DNA from: G963667915 sp965197385
Lineage (GTDB): Bacteria; Acidobacteriota; Vicinamibacteria; Vicinamibacterales; UBA823
Direction of reading: 5' to 3'
DNA length: 64,000 nucleotides
Assembly: GCA_965197385.1 (NCBI GenBank)
Contig: CBDANA010000006.1
Location: 372,001-436,000, forward strand
Shown here in pieces: positions 17,523-25,732 of this stretch. Position 1 is the first letter of the stretch, and the number at the start of each line of letters is the position of its first letter. Under the pieces are notes generated by a model. That model had not been told where the DNA came from. It did no database searches and saw only the letters and a list, made by a program, of their open reading frames with translations. Both the position numbers and the translations under genes were made by a program.

Positions 17523-18247
17523 GCCTCGCGTTCGGCGGTCCCCGTCGCGTGGGTCGCACAGACGTTGGCGACGAGCCCCTGCCGATTATCCAACAGCACG
17601 TGGCCCAGAGACGCCAGCTTCGCCTCCTTCCCTTGGCCCTTCCGATGCAGCATCGCCGCCGGATCAGTCGTCGACTGGTGCGTGTCGTTGCGCCGCCGCT
17701 CGCCGTGGAAGTCGACCGTGGGATTCCCGGGGTCATCGGGGGGCGCGCGCGGCGCGGCGTCCCGGCATCGGAAGCTCTTCAGGCTGGCCCAGGCTTCCAA
17801 CTGCGTCCCGTCCACCGTGAAATGCTCGTCCGAGAGCAGACCGGCCGCCCGGGCGTGGGCCTGGACCGCATCAACGAAGGCGGCCGCGCCATCCCCCGCC
17901 AGCAGCCGGTCACGATTCTTGGTAAACGTCGTGGGATGCCAGACCGGGTCGTCCATATGCAAGCCGACGAACCAGCGGAACAGCAGGTTGTCGTTGAGCT
18001 CTTCCAGCAGCAGCCGTTCGCTCCGGATCGTGTACAGCACCTGCAGCAACAGGGCCCGCAACAATGGCTCAGGCGGGATCGACGGACGTCCCGTCTTGGC
18101 GTACAGGCCGGCGAACCTGCGCGACATCGTCTTCAGCGCGTGATCCGTCAGCGCGCGGACCGCGCGGAGCGGAGGATCGGCCGGCACGCGCTGTTCCGGC
18201 GACCGGTAACTGAACATGTGATGGGTCTGCTCATCGTGTCCGCGCAT
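17523..18247 (-). pseudogene. IS5-family transposase, C-terminally truncated
   Basis: About 240 residues of an IS5-type DDE transposase: MFSYRSPEQRVPADPPLRAV, FAGLYAKTGRPSIPPEPLLR, VLYTIRSERLLLEELNDNLL, and the first catalytic Asp in DEHFTVDGTQLEAWAS. It stops at the GHVLLDNRQGLVANVCAT region, before the last catalytic Glu, where the frame enters the secreted-protein remnant. The right end near 18325-18345 (GACTTTTTCAGCAGCCTG) looks like the IS5 terminal repeat. Confidence 0.82.
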
Positions 18248-18397
18248 GAGGTGGCTCCCTTCAGCAATATTGGGAGCATGGGAGTACGCCGGGATCGATC
18301 TGTCGATCCCATTCCATGGACTTTTTCAGCAGCCTGCTAGCTGCTAGAACCCACACGTAAGGATATGGCTCGTGTCTCGGGTGGAGGCGGACCGCAG

Positions 18398-19750
18398 TCA
18401 GTCCCCTGCTCGACCCGCCGAGCAGCCGCGCTCGAACGGGTATGTTAACATTTCGGCTTGCGCTCGCCGGCCCGCGGCCGAAGGTGTGTGGGCGGCGCGA
18501 CGAACCCTCCCGTGCCGGCGTAGCTCAGTTGGTAGAGCAGCTGATTCGTAATCAGCAGGTCCGCGGTTCGAGTCCGCGCGCCGGCTCCAATTCTTGCAAC
18601 CACTTAGCGCCCTCCGCGTGCGGCCGGGGTTCACGCTGGTTGCGGCTGGGTTGCGCGGTGGTTGCGTGTCCAGGCGGTCAACCGCCGCCCGATTGGCCCC
18701 GGGGATCAGGTGTCCGTAGACATCCACCGTGACCTGCACACTGGAGTGGCCAAGCTGCTGCTGGACATAGGCAAGCGACTCCCCCTGCTGGATGAGGAGA
18801 CTCGCATACGTGTGCCGGAGGTCGTGCAGGCGGATCTTGCGGAGCCCCGCCTGCTCCAGCAGCCGGTAGAACACCCGGCGGCGCAGGTTGTCCCCGTCGA
18901 CCGGATGCCCGGCAGGGGTCAGAAACACCCACGGCGGCACCGCCTTCCCCGCCGTCAGCGCCTTGCGCTGCCGCGCTACCCGGAGGCGCATCAGGGTCTG
19001 CGTCAGGAGCACGGACATGTCGAGCCGGCGCCGTTGCTTGTTCTTCGTGGTCGTCATCTTCCCCGCGACCCGGCTGCGCCGCACATGAATCCATCGACGA
19101 TGAAACTCGATATCGTCCCACTGCAGCGCCACCAATTCGCCGAGACGCATCCCGGTGCGCACGGCACACAGGAAGAGCGGCGCATAGTCCGGGCACACGT
19201 GGTCCGCCGTGTCGAGGAGCGTCTGGACGTCGTCCCGGGTCAACGGCTCAATCTCCGTGGGCAACTCGTCTCCTGCTCGGAGGTGTTTGCCCATGCGGAA
19301 CGCCGGATTCGCGGGGAGGAGAGCGTCTTCCACCGCCTGCGACAGCACCGCACTCAACGTGCGGTTTACCCCGCGCATGGAGGCTAACTTCAATCCCTTC
19401 GTGCGACACGCCGTCATCAGGTCACGACAGGTGGCCCGGGTGAGCGCCGAGACGGGTATGTCCCCCAGCACCGGGAGCACATGGAGGTGGAGGTTGAAGG
19501 TGTAGAACCGCTGGGTCGAGGCTTTCCTCGCCGCCGTACCATCGTCCAGCCACTTCGTGGCGTACGCACGCAAGGTGGGTCCCTGCGCCGATCCGAGCAA
19601 ACCCAGATCGCCTTCGGCAAGCCGTCGCTGGATCTGGCGGGCGATATCGAGCGCCGTCTGACGGTCCCCAATCTTTTTGGCCCGTCGGCGACCGCGGTGG
19701 CTAATGAAGACCCACCACGCCTCTTTGTGAAACTTGACCCGTACGCCCAT
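18398..19750 (-). CDS. Tyrosine integrase of the tRNA-Thr island
   Basis: 450 residues. An N-terminal arm-binding part and SAM-like core-binding domain (TLRAYATKWL...HVLPVLGDIPVSALTRATCRDL) are followed by the catalytic domain: Arg in RTGMRLGELVALQW, HDLRHTYASLLIQQG, the GHSSVQVT box and nucleophile Tyr in VDVYGHLIPG. The ATG at 19750 has GGGGGGA eight bases upstream, better than the ATG at 19765. The frame does not stop at the end of the catalytic domain. It runs antisense through the tRNA (residues about 388-412, RRADSNRGPADYESAALPTE) and ends in chromosomal sequence, so its tail depends on the integration state. It reads toward the tRNA, the standard arrangement. Confidence 0.9.
   Translation of the reverse strand: MGVRVKFHKEAWWVFISHRGRRRAKKIGDRQTALDIARQIQRRLAEGDLGLLGSAQGPTLRAYATKWLDDGTAARKASTQRFYTFNLHLHVLPVLGDIPVSALTRATCRDLMTACRTKGLKLASMRGVNRTLSAVLSQAVEDALLPANPAFRMGKHLRAGDELPTEIEPLTRDDVQTLLDTADHVCPDYAPLFLCAVRTGMRLGELVALQWDDIEFHRRWIHVRRSRVAGKMTTTKNKQRRRLDMSVLLTQTLMRLRVARQRKALTAGKAVPPWVFLTPAGHPVDGDNLRRRVFYRLLEQAGLRKIRLHDLRHTYASLLIQQGESLAYVQQQLGHSSVQVTVDVYGHLIPGANRAAVDRLDTQPPRNPAATSVNPGRTRRALSGCKNWSRRADSNRGPADYESAALPTELRRHGRVRRAAHTPSAAGRRAQAEMLTYPFERGCSAGRAGD
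18514..18589 (+). tRNA. tRNA-Thr (anticodon CGT)
   Basis: A full cloverleaf in 76 bases: acceptor GCCGGCG/CGCCGGC, D arm GCTC...GAGC, anticodon stem GCTGA/TCAGC around loop TTCGTAA (anticodon CGT, decoding ACG), T arm CGCGG/CCGCG with TTCGAGT, discriminator T and encoded CCA. Its 3' half is the integration site of the island to the right. Confidence 0.97.
18543..18589 (+). other. attL-like site: tRNA-Thr 3' half
   Basis: This 47-base stretch recurs at 55686-55732 in the same orientation with five differences. The first 19 bases (GATTCGTAATCAGCAGGTC) are identical, so strand exchange most likely happened in the anticodon region. The integrase gene lies immediately beyond, as usual for tRNA-borne islands. 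Confidence 0.8.
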
Positions 19751-19766
19751 CGATCGTCCCCCCATT

Positions 19767-20024
19767 CTACAGTCCGGTCAGCACATCCGCGACGATCGCG
19801 TCGACCTGGATCATGTCATCGACGCGAAACCGGATCATCCAGGCGTCAAACTCTGATCGGCGCACGAGGATCTTCCCGCCAACACGATAATGTGGCAGCG
19901 GTCGCGTGGAATGCGACAGGTAGCCGCGAAGGGTCCGGACGCTCAGATCGGCGTAGGCGGAGAGTGCCCGCAAGGACAGGTAGGCCCCCTCCGTGGACGG
20001 TCGTGAGCGCGCCCGTTTCCTCAT
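19767..20024 (-). CDS. Excisionase-like helix-turn-helix protein
   Basis: 85 residues. YLSLRALSAYADLSVRTLRG YL-type recognition and the wing HYRVGGKILVRRSEFDAW are characteristic of excisionase/HTH_17 DNA-binding domains, which direct integrases. The ATG at 20024 overlaps the primase stop as ATGA, and the stop is 16 bp before the integrase start, so primase, this gene and integrase form one transcript. A longer upstream frame lies inside the primase gene and is rejected. Confidence 0.75.
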   Translation of the reverse strand: MRKRARSRPSTEGAYLSLRALSAYADLSVRTLRGYLSHSTRPLPHYRVGGKILVRRSEFDAWMIRFRVDDMIQVDAIVADVLTGL

Positions 20025-22426
20025 GACCGCGAGGCTTCCGTGCCCTCTGCCTTGTCGTGACGCCAGTAGGTGGGTGAACGCCGACACAGCTGGCACTTGA
20101 GCTGTAATGGCTTGCCTTCGCAGCACCCGTGGTCCACGCGGCCCACCCCCTGTTTAACCTCCCCAGCATCGTCCCTCGAGAGAGCAGTTCCCGAGTGGTT
20201 GAACCCGTTGGACCCCTTGCCATTTTCTCGAGTGTTTTCGTTGATCTCACCGGGATCCCGAAATCGGACGCCGACGTAGACGCGCGGCCGGACGGGCAGA
20301 CCGGCGGGCGATCCTGACGAGCGCGAGATCCACTGAGCATCACGGTCACGGGGGCGACGTTCAACCACGCGGTGACGGGTGGTCTCGGCATGGCTTCGGA
20401 ACCGGGACCCAAAGAGCTCCTTTGACCACTTGGTGTGGCCGTTGCTGTCTATCCACGTGTTGAACGCCGCATGCAGCTCGGTCGTGACCACGCCGGTCTC
20501 GGGATCGGCGATCAATCGGTCGTCCCAGAACCCCAGGATCCGGTCGGCGTCGGTCCGCCACTCCCGCGTGTCGGCCTCAACGCTCGAAGGTAACGATGGC
20601 ATCCCTGTCGCATACCAGCGACGCGCTCCCTCGACCGCCCAGGTGACAACCGCGTCACGCTGCCTCTCGACACCGGCGCGAAGCCGCGCCTTGAGCTGAG
20701 GATCGCTAAGGCGGTCGGTCGGGGCCAAGTGGGGTTCGTCCGGCTTCCTGTAGGTATACGGGAAGACGACGAGCGCCAACCGCCGCCACGTCCCGTGATC
20801 CGTCTCGGTGACCACCGGCCTGTAGTTGGTGGTGATAAACAACGAATGCGACGCGTTGAACGTGACGTTGTCCTTGTACAGATACCGCGCCTTGATCCGG
20901 CTGACGTCCTGGATCTGCTTGATCGCGGTGACGTTCAGCGCCCGGTCCTCGGTCAGCTCCTCCGCGATCAGGAACCGTTGCCCCCGAAGATCGGCGCGCT
21001 CGGTCGAGTGCTCGGCCGTGTTCGCGGCGATGAGCTTTGGACTGGCAGGGGCGGCGTAATCGCCAAGCGCCGGGAGGATCCCGTCAGTCAGGACGCAGCT
21101 CTTCCCGTTCTCGCCGCTGCCCTGGGCGATTGGTAGCACGCCGTCCGGCGTCATGTGTCCTGTAATCGCTTGACCGATCCGCACTTGAAGCCACGGCCGC
21201 ACGTCCTCCGGCAGCGCTGAAAGCGCCCGTGCCCAGTCGGGGTGGACGTACTCAGGTCGATAGTTTCCGGTGGTGATCTTCGTATAGAGCTGCTTGGGGT
21301 CGTGCGGAGCGATCCTGCCGGTCCGCAGGTCGACGACGCCGGTCGGAGTGTTGAGCGCGTCAGGATCCGCGTCGAACTCCTCGGCCTGTCGCTCGACGAT
21401 TCCCCGGGCAAGGGTCAGCACGGCCCGCTGACGGCCCACCCCGAGCATCGACACCCACCCCTTTATGTCGATCGGCGCTGCCTTCTTGAAGTGCTCGACA
21501 ACATATTGTCGGACGGCCTCGCCGACCGTCTCCTCGGTGACCGCCGCCCAGCGCGTCTCGTCCCAGCCCATCCACCCGAGACCCTTCGACCAGCAGAACC
21601 GATCAGCCAACACGTCGTCAGTTGTCACCTCAGCCATCGTCGAGTCCGAGAATGTCCCGTGGGCGATCGCGGTGTCCGGTTCTGTCGTGGTCGCCGTCGC
21701 GATCAGGGTGTTGAGCCCTCCTCCGGCGGCGAGATAGTCGTCCACGCCCTTGACGCGCGTGTCGCAGACCTCCGCGGGCACGATCAGATACCGCACGACC
21801 GTCGCGCCCTTCGATCGACACCATCGTCCAAGCCGTACCATCGCGCGCGCGACATTCATATTTGTCCGCGTATCCGCGTCGAAGCACAGGATGACCTCGC
21901 GGCCCTTGAGTGGCATGTCCTCCCAGTCGCCGAGAGTGCCGAGCGTCGAGCGCCAGTTGTAGACACCGGTCAGCGCCGCCACGCAGCACCCTTGCGAGGT
22001 GAGGCTGTCGGACTTCTTGATGCCTTCGGTGATCCAGAGCGGGACCAAGGGATCCCGGACGCGATCACTGTTGCGCGGGTGCACATCGATCCGGTTGGTC
22101 TGGCCTCGGGGGGAGAGATACTTCACCGCCTTCCCCTTGATGGGGGTCGGGTGCGCGGGCTTAAACTGTGCCGAGATCCGCTCGCCGGTCGCCCGGAACA
22201 TCGGCAGCAGCAATCCAGGAAAACTGTCGATCGATCGAAGGACGATCCCCTGCATCGCCAACTCGTCGCGGTGCTCGGGCAGCAGGGTACGATATCCACG
22301 CTCGGCAATCACCGCCGGGTCGATGACGGACACCCCCTCCAGTTCTTGGCGGTGTGTCGAACTGAGTGGGTCTCGCGGCCGCCCGTCCGCACACGGCGGA
22401 GCGTCAGCCCAGGCCCTGCCGCTCAT
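20021..22426 (-). CDS. P4-type primase/helicase of the island
   Basis: 801 residues. The N-terminal part has a DUF3854/TOPRIM-like domain (LWITEGIKKSDSL with the Glu at about 134, ILCFDADTRTN with two Asp at about 183-185). The C-terminal part is a D5/P4-like SF3 helicase: DALNTPTGVVDLRTG, Walker A QGSGENGKS at about 435-443, Walker B-like RFLIAEEL, then FITTNYRP and WRRLALVVFP. It should prime and unwind the excised element for replication. The last ~100 residues are low-complexity and end in a Cys pair (LKCQLCRRSP), possibly a zinc site. ATGA overlaps join it to HTH genes on both sides. A decayed second copy of its tail appears near 23.9-24.1 kb. Confidence 0.88.
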   Translation of the reverse strand: MSGRAWADAPPCADGRPRDPLSSTHRQELEGVSVIDPAVIAERGYRTLLPEHRDELAMQGIVLRSIDSFPGLLLPMFRATGERISAQFKPAHPTPIKGKAVKYLSPRGQTNRIDVHPRNSDRVRDPLVPLWITEGIKKSDSLTSQGCCVAALTGVYNWRSTLGTLGDWEDMPLKGREVILCFDADTRTNMNVARAMVRLGRWCRSKGATVVRYLIVPAEVCDTRVKGVDDYLAAGGGLNTLIATATTTEPDTAIAHGTFSDSTMAEVTTDDVLADRFCWSKGLGWMGWDETRWAAVTEETVGEAVRQYVVEHFKKAAPIDIKGWVSMLGVGRQRAVLTLARGIVERQAEEFDADPDALNTPTGVVDLRTGRIAPHDPKQLYTKITTGNYRPEYVHPDWARALSALPEDVRPWLQVRIGQAITGHMTPDGVLPIAQGSGENGKSCVLTDGILPALGDYAAPASPKLIAANTAEHSTERADLRGQRFLIAEELTEDRALNVTAIKQIQDVSRIKARYLYKDNVTFNASHSLFITTNYRPVVTETDHGTWRRLALVVFPYTYRKPDEPHLAPTDRLSDPQLKARLRAGVERQRDAVVTWAVEGARRWYATGMPSLPSSVEADTREWRTDADRILGFWDDRLIADPETGVVTTELHAAFNTWIDSNGHTKWSKELFGSRFRSHAETTRHRVVERRPRDRDAQWISRSSGSPAGLPVRPRVYVGVRFRDPGEINENTRENGKGSNGFNHSGTALSRDDAGEVKQGVGRVDHGCCEGKPLQLKCQLCRRSPTYWRHDKAEGTEASRS

Positions 22427-22632
22427 ACCCCCTGCCCCGTCCGGGTCGGAACCCTGGCCCGCGCGCGAGCAAAGTCCTCGACCTCATCGCGCGCGACCAC
22501 CCGTACACCGCTGTTGGTCCTGACCGCGCGTGGGCGACTGGGGCGTTCCAGGTCGCGGACGGGGTCGGGAACGACATCGAAAAATCGGGCGGCTTCACCC
22601 GTCAGTATGAGGTGTGTGGCGCGTATGCCCAT
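22423..22632 (-). CDS. Small helix-turn-helix protein heading the primase operon
   Basis: 69 residues from the ATG at 22632, with GGGAG seven bases upstream. HLILTGEAARFFDVVPDPVR DLERP-like sequence and RTNSGVRVVARDEVEDFARA look like a MerR/HTH_17 fold with wing. The stop overlaps the primase ATG (ATGA). Iteron-like repeats lie about 50 bp upstream of the start, so it could be the initiator accessory or the operon repressor. This is inference. Confidence 0.62.
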   Translation of the reverse strand: MGIRATHLILTGEAARFFDVVPDPVRDLERPSRPRAVRTNSGVRVVARDEVEDFARARARVPTRTGQGV

Positions 22633-22681
22633 TGCTCCCAGAAGGTTAGAAAACGAGTGAGGCCGATGTCTGTAGCGTAGC

Positions 22682-22721
22682 GGGGTCGTATTGGGGTCGT
22701 ATTGGGGTGGTAACGGGGTGG
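22682..22721. repeat. Iteron-like tandem 11-bp repeats
   Basis: GGGGTCGTATT occurs twice in direct tandem (22682-22692, 22693-22703), followed by the variant GGGGTGGTAAC and a partial GGGGTGG. They lie between the XRE-like gene and the small HTH/primase operon, where a P4-like element would keep its replication origin or operator. Confidence 0.6.
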
Positions 22722-22729
22722 TTGGTGGC

Positions 22730-23665
22730 TCAGTCGTCCGTCGCGCCTCGTATCTCCGCGACCGACACGGGGCGACCAAGCTTTTCACTGAACACGTCGG
22801 CGTACAACTTCAGAGTTTGCGGGCGAGGCATCGTTCGTCTCCTCGCGTTCGCCCAAACGGTCTTCTTCTCCACACCCATGCGGGAAGCCAGTTCTTCATA
22901 GCTGAACCCGGTTTCGAATCTCAGGCGCTCGATATTTTGCCCCACACCAACGACTGACGGTGACCTGTCGCCTTGCAGCTCTTGCTGTTTGCTCCCTTTG
23001 GCGATGTTAGTGCCACGAGCTATCTCTTCGGCGAGAGCCTCTGTTTCCAGCAGCGCACACAGGTCCATGGATGCGCGACACACGCGGTCGATCACCCGCT
23101 CGTCCACCGTGTGCGCTTCCATCGAGAGGCGCCGTCCGCGTGCCTTCACGACACACGGCGCGCTCGTGTAGCACAGCTCCACGTACGCCGCGTAGATCGC
23201 CCAATCCTGGAGAGCCACGACGTACCGACGACGGGGGCCAGGAACGACCACCATGTGGTAACCACTGCGGGCCACCGCGGCGATCCGCTCAGAAGGGTCA
23301 AGCCCGGCAAAGCGTGTCTCGCCGCGTCTCTCCGCGCCCTGCTTCTTTGGGGGAGAATCAATGCGGGAGAGTGGAATCTCGCGCGATTTGGGGCGGGTAG
23401 ACAATACTTGCTGCTCGCTGAAGTACTCATCCTTCTTCAGCGGCTTGAGCCTCTCCCACAGCCCGATCAGCCATGTCTCGTACCCCGTATCCCCCGTGCC
23501 CCCAATCGCCCGTCCGGCGGCGGTCGCCACATCTCGGAATTGGCGCTGGATCATCGGTGTGCCGCCCAACAGCGTGGGTCCAGAGACGATGAGGTCTATG
23601 CCCCCCTCATCGATCAACACCTTGAATCGATGTTGGGTCTCTTGCCACCAACCGGCTGGCTTCAT
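22730..23665 (-). CDS. XRE-like protein with a large N-terminal domain
   Basis: 311 residues. The C-terminal 65 residues carry a Cro/C1-type HTH (NIERLRFETGFSYEELASRM, GVEKKTVWANARR). The N-terminal ~230 residues are unassigned; there are blocks such as HMVVVPGPRRRYVVALQDWA. It could be the island's lysogeny-type regulator. It reads leftward ahead of the iteron-like repeats and the primase operon. Its start could be further upstream. Confidence 0.72.
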   Translation of the reverse strand: MKPAGWWQETQHRFKVLIDEGGIDLIVSGPTLLGGTPMIQRQFRDVATAAGRAIGGTGDTGYETWLIGLWERLKPLKKDEYFSEQQVLSTRPKSREIPLSRIDSPPKKQGAERRGETRFAGLDPSERIAAVARSGYHMVVVPGPRRRYVVALQDWAIYAAYVELCYTSAPCVVKARGRRLSMEAHTVDERVIDRVCRASMDLCALLETEALAEEIARGTNIAKGSKQQELQGDRSPSVVGVGQNIERLRFETGFSYEELASRMGVEKKTVWANARRRTMPRPQTLKLYADVFSEKLGRPVSVAEIRGATDD

Positions 23666-23879
23666 TGCGACCTCATGTCGGCACCTGTTCTGGGAGCAAA
23701 CCGCCAGCGGCCACGCAGGGTTTCCGGTGGTCCAGCTGATACGGAGCGAGGGAACTTCGAGGTATGGTGGAGGTCGCCCAAAAAGGCGGTGACTGACGGA
23801 GTATCGACCGACAAAAGCGAAAGTGTGAATAAAGGCTGATACCGGGTCATGGTGTCATTTGTTGAGGACGCAACAGAGT

Positions 23880-24110
23880 AAATTAATATGACGACATGCC
23901 TGTCTTATCAAGCGATGGGAGCGTGTGTCGCCATCGCAGCACGCGTGGTCCAAGCGGTCCGACCCAGCTTCAACTTTTCTAGAGTTTACACTTCGAGAGA
24001 GAAGTTCCTGGATGGCTGGACCAGTTGGACCAGCCGTCAGCGCTGGAGGAGTGTCACGTGGACCGTGGGAGTAACGACGGCTTGGGCAGGGATGGGGTTG
24101 ACATGAGGGG
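23880..24110 (-). pseudogene. Remnant of a second primase tail
   Basis: Reading leftward, PTGPAIQELLSRSVNSRKVE and DRLDHACCDGDT line up with NGFNHSGTALSRDDAGEVKQ and GRVDHGCCEGKP at the end of the 20021-22426 primase, in the same order. The DNA also matches in blocks. It suggests an older, related island once stood here and was mostly deleted. Confidence 0.42.
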
Positions 24111-24134
24111 CCGTGCTCCCTTTTCCCGCTGTCC

Positions 24135-24551
24135 CTAGAAATCCCGACTCCGCGGAGGGGGGCCACCCCGATACGTGGTGTACGCACCCTTGACCGGTTT
24201 GCCGTACCGGCGCCGCATCCGACGATGCCAATCGCGATGGTTGTTCTTCGCACGGCAGCGGGCGCACGTCTTGTAGCCCGGCGTTGGGTCTCGGCCGCAC
24301 GCGCAGAGCCCCGCAGCCCGGTTCTCCCGCCGCCAGACCGCCGTGCGCCGGTGGAAGCACCGGCGGCAATAGACGCCGTCGTCATAGGCCACGATGTACG
24401 CGGCAGCCGAGCAGTCCGGGTCCTCGCAGCGTTGTGGGTGCGCCAGTTGCGGCGTGAGCGCACGACGAGGGCGAGACGTCGGTGGGAAGCCTGTTGCCCC
24501 CACGGCCACGTGTAGGCGTGCGCTGTCCATAATTTCCCGTGCGCTTGCCAC
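24135..24551 (-). CDS. Small cysteine-rich, putative zinc-binding protein
   Basis: 138 residues. The core has paired cysteines, CEDPDCSAAA, VYCRRCFHRR, GLCACGRDP and KTCARCRAKN, followed by a basic stretch (NHRDWHRRMRRRYGKP). This pattern is common in short phage and plasmid proteins with zinc-ribbon-like knuckles and probably binds nucleic acid. No enzymatic domain is visible. It has the same orientation as the primase operon and XRE-like gene, at the edge of the replication module. Confidence 0.55.
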   Translation of the reverse strand: MASAREIMDSARLHVAVGATGFPPTSRPRRALTPQLAHPQRCEDPDCSAAAYIVAYDDGVYCRRCFHRRTAVWRRENRAAGLCACGRDPTPGYKTCARCRAKNNHRDWHRRMRRRYGKPVKGAYTTYRGGPPPRSRDF

Positions 24552-24756
24552 ATTATATGCTGTGGTGACGGTAGACCCCTACAGCCCATGTGGTTAGACC
24601 CCATGCATCACTCGCCGCATCGGCGAGGAAGCCGACCGCGATATGCGGTCCGGAGTCCACGGCGACTAGAGAGAACACGAAGGGTCATCAGCGGAAGAGA
24701 TGGAAGGCGATCCATCGGAATCGGCTCCGCACCCGAGGCCAAGGCCCACGGGGAGG

Positions 24757-24867
24757 TGTCGTGAGTCCACGACACGCCCTCCCGCGCGGGCGTGAGAACT
24801 GGTGGCCGACTCCCGGCGACGCACGCCCCATGGGGCAGGCTCCACATTTTCTGCGCGGGGCGTGAGT
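24757..24867. repeat. Structured repeat, copy A
   Basis: 111 bases matching copy B at roughly 85%. It starts with a perfect hairpin (GTGTCGTG, loop AGTC, CACGACAC), continues with ACGCCC...GGGCGT and the 12-base palindrome GCCCCATGGGGC, and can close a larger stem CACGCCCC...GGGGCGTG. No coding potential. Confidence 0.75.
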
Positions 24868-25070
24868 ATTCTTGGCGAAGGGGAGGCTTGACCGCTGCCC
24901 GACTCCACCAAGCCCGACGACCCCATGAGACTTCGCGCCCCAGAACGTCCAACCGACCGGCGCAAGCTAGCAGATTCGCTCGACTATTTGGCGGCGATCG
25001 GACGGAAATCAGCTGAATGCGCGGCGAAAGCGAAAAATGCCCGTAACCGATCGGCCGGCGAGAATTCAAA

Positions 25071-25182
25071 TGTCGTGAGCCCACGACACGCCCTCCCGTA
25101 CGCGTGCGAGAGCTTGTGGCAAACTCCCGGCCACGCACGACCCCATGGGGCAGGCTCCATATTTTCTGCGCAGGGCGTGAGT
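25071..25182. repeat. Structured repeat, copy B
   Basis: 112 bases in the same orientation as copy A, 314 bases further on. The first hairpin (TGTCGTG/CACGACA) and the CCCCATGGGG palindrome are kept. It sits inside a copy of the recombinase-flank repeat, whose left part ends at about 25066 and right part resumes at about 25258, so it looks inserted. The rest of 24552-25479 shows no gene. Confidence 0.75.
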
Positions 25183-25479
25183 GGGAACCAGCTGCCCCCG
25201 CGCCGCCCGGCGGACGCCGTGCGTGGCATACCCTCCAGCGGGGCATACAGACTCCCTCTTTCGTCGGCGGGTGCGAATTGTCTCTTGAGTTCTTGTGTGC
25301 TCGGCGGCCGAAAATCGAGGCGGTCCGACCGACGGTCGAGACTCAGGGTGGGAATAGCAAGCAGAAAAGGGACCTCTTGGCCACTTGAGAAGGGACCCCT
25401 TCTCTTTTGAGTTGTGGTGGTCGTCGCGACGTGGCCGGACGGAAGGCTACGTCGCGACGAGCGCTATTTGCCGTGGCAC

Positions 25480-25617
25480 CTACTGTGGCACGCGGGACGC
25501 GTGGTTGCGTGTGGCGGCCTTGAGCCAGTAGCTGTCGCCAGCGGTCGTCAGCACGGTGGCGTGGTGCGCCACTCCCTCCACCAGATGCAGGTGGCGGATT
25601 TCAACCCACTGAGACAT
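25480..25617 (-). pseudogene. IS21 deletion derivative (istA start fused to istB end)
   Basis: A 45-codon frame begins SQWVEIRHLHLVEGV, the start of IS21 IstA, and continues without a break into HHATVLTTAGDSYWLKA, the end of IstB (compare LHHATTISIRGDSYRLK at 60840-60900). About 2 kb of IS21 has been lost in frame. Confidence 0.6.
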
Positions 25618-25709
25618 CCTGATCACCTCCGCGTCCTCCTGACTGTGTCGACGAGACGACCGTTGTAAAGGCGCAGGAGCGTGCACTTTAGCGAGATGAG
25701 AAAACTTGA

Positions 25710-25715
25710 TATAAT
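25710..25715 (+). promoter_or_regulatory. Perfect -10 box ahead of the recombinase
   Basis: TATAAT stands 17 bases before the ATG at 25733 in an AT-rich patch. The -35 region (TTTAGC, 17-base spacer) is weak. The resulting leader would be only about ten bases. Confidence 0.4.
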
Positions 25716-25732
25716 GATCCATAATTGCAGTT

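Noticed and set aside
21242..22660. Long plus-strand frame across the primase
   Set aside because: Antisense shadow; primase TOPRIM and Walker A motifs are on the minus strand.
22682..22721. Tandem repeats as a CRISPR or simple microsatellite
   Set aside because: Units of 11 bases without spacers, placed before a replication operon; iteron or operator fits better.
24757..25182. CRISPR array suggested by repeated segments
   Set aside because: Only two 110-base copies 314 bases apart, no regular short repeat-spacer pattern and no cas genes.
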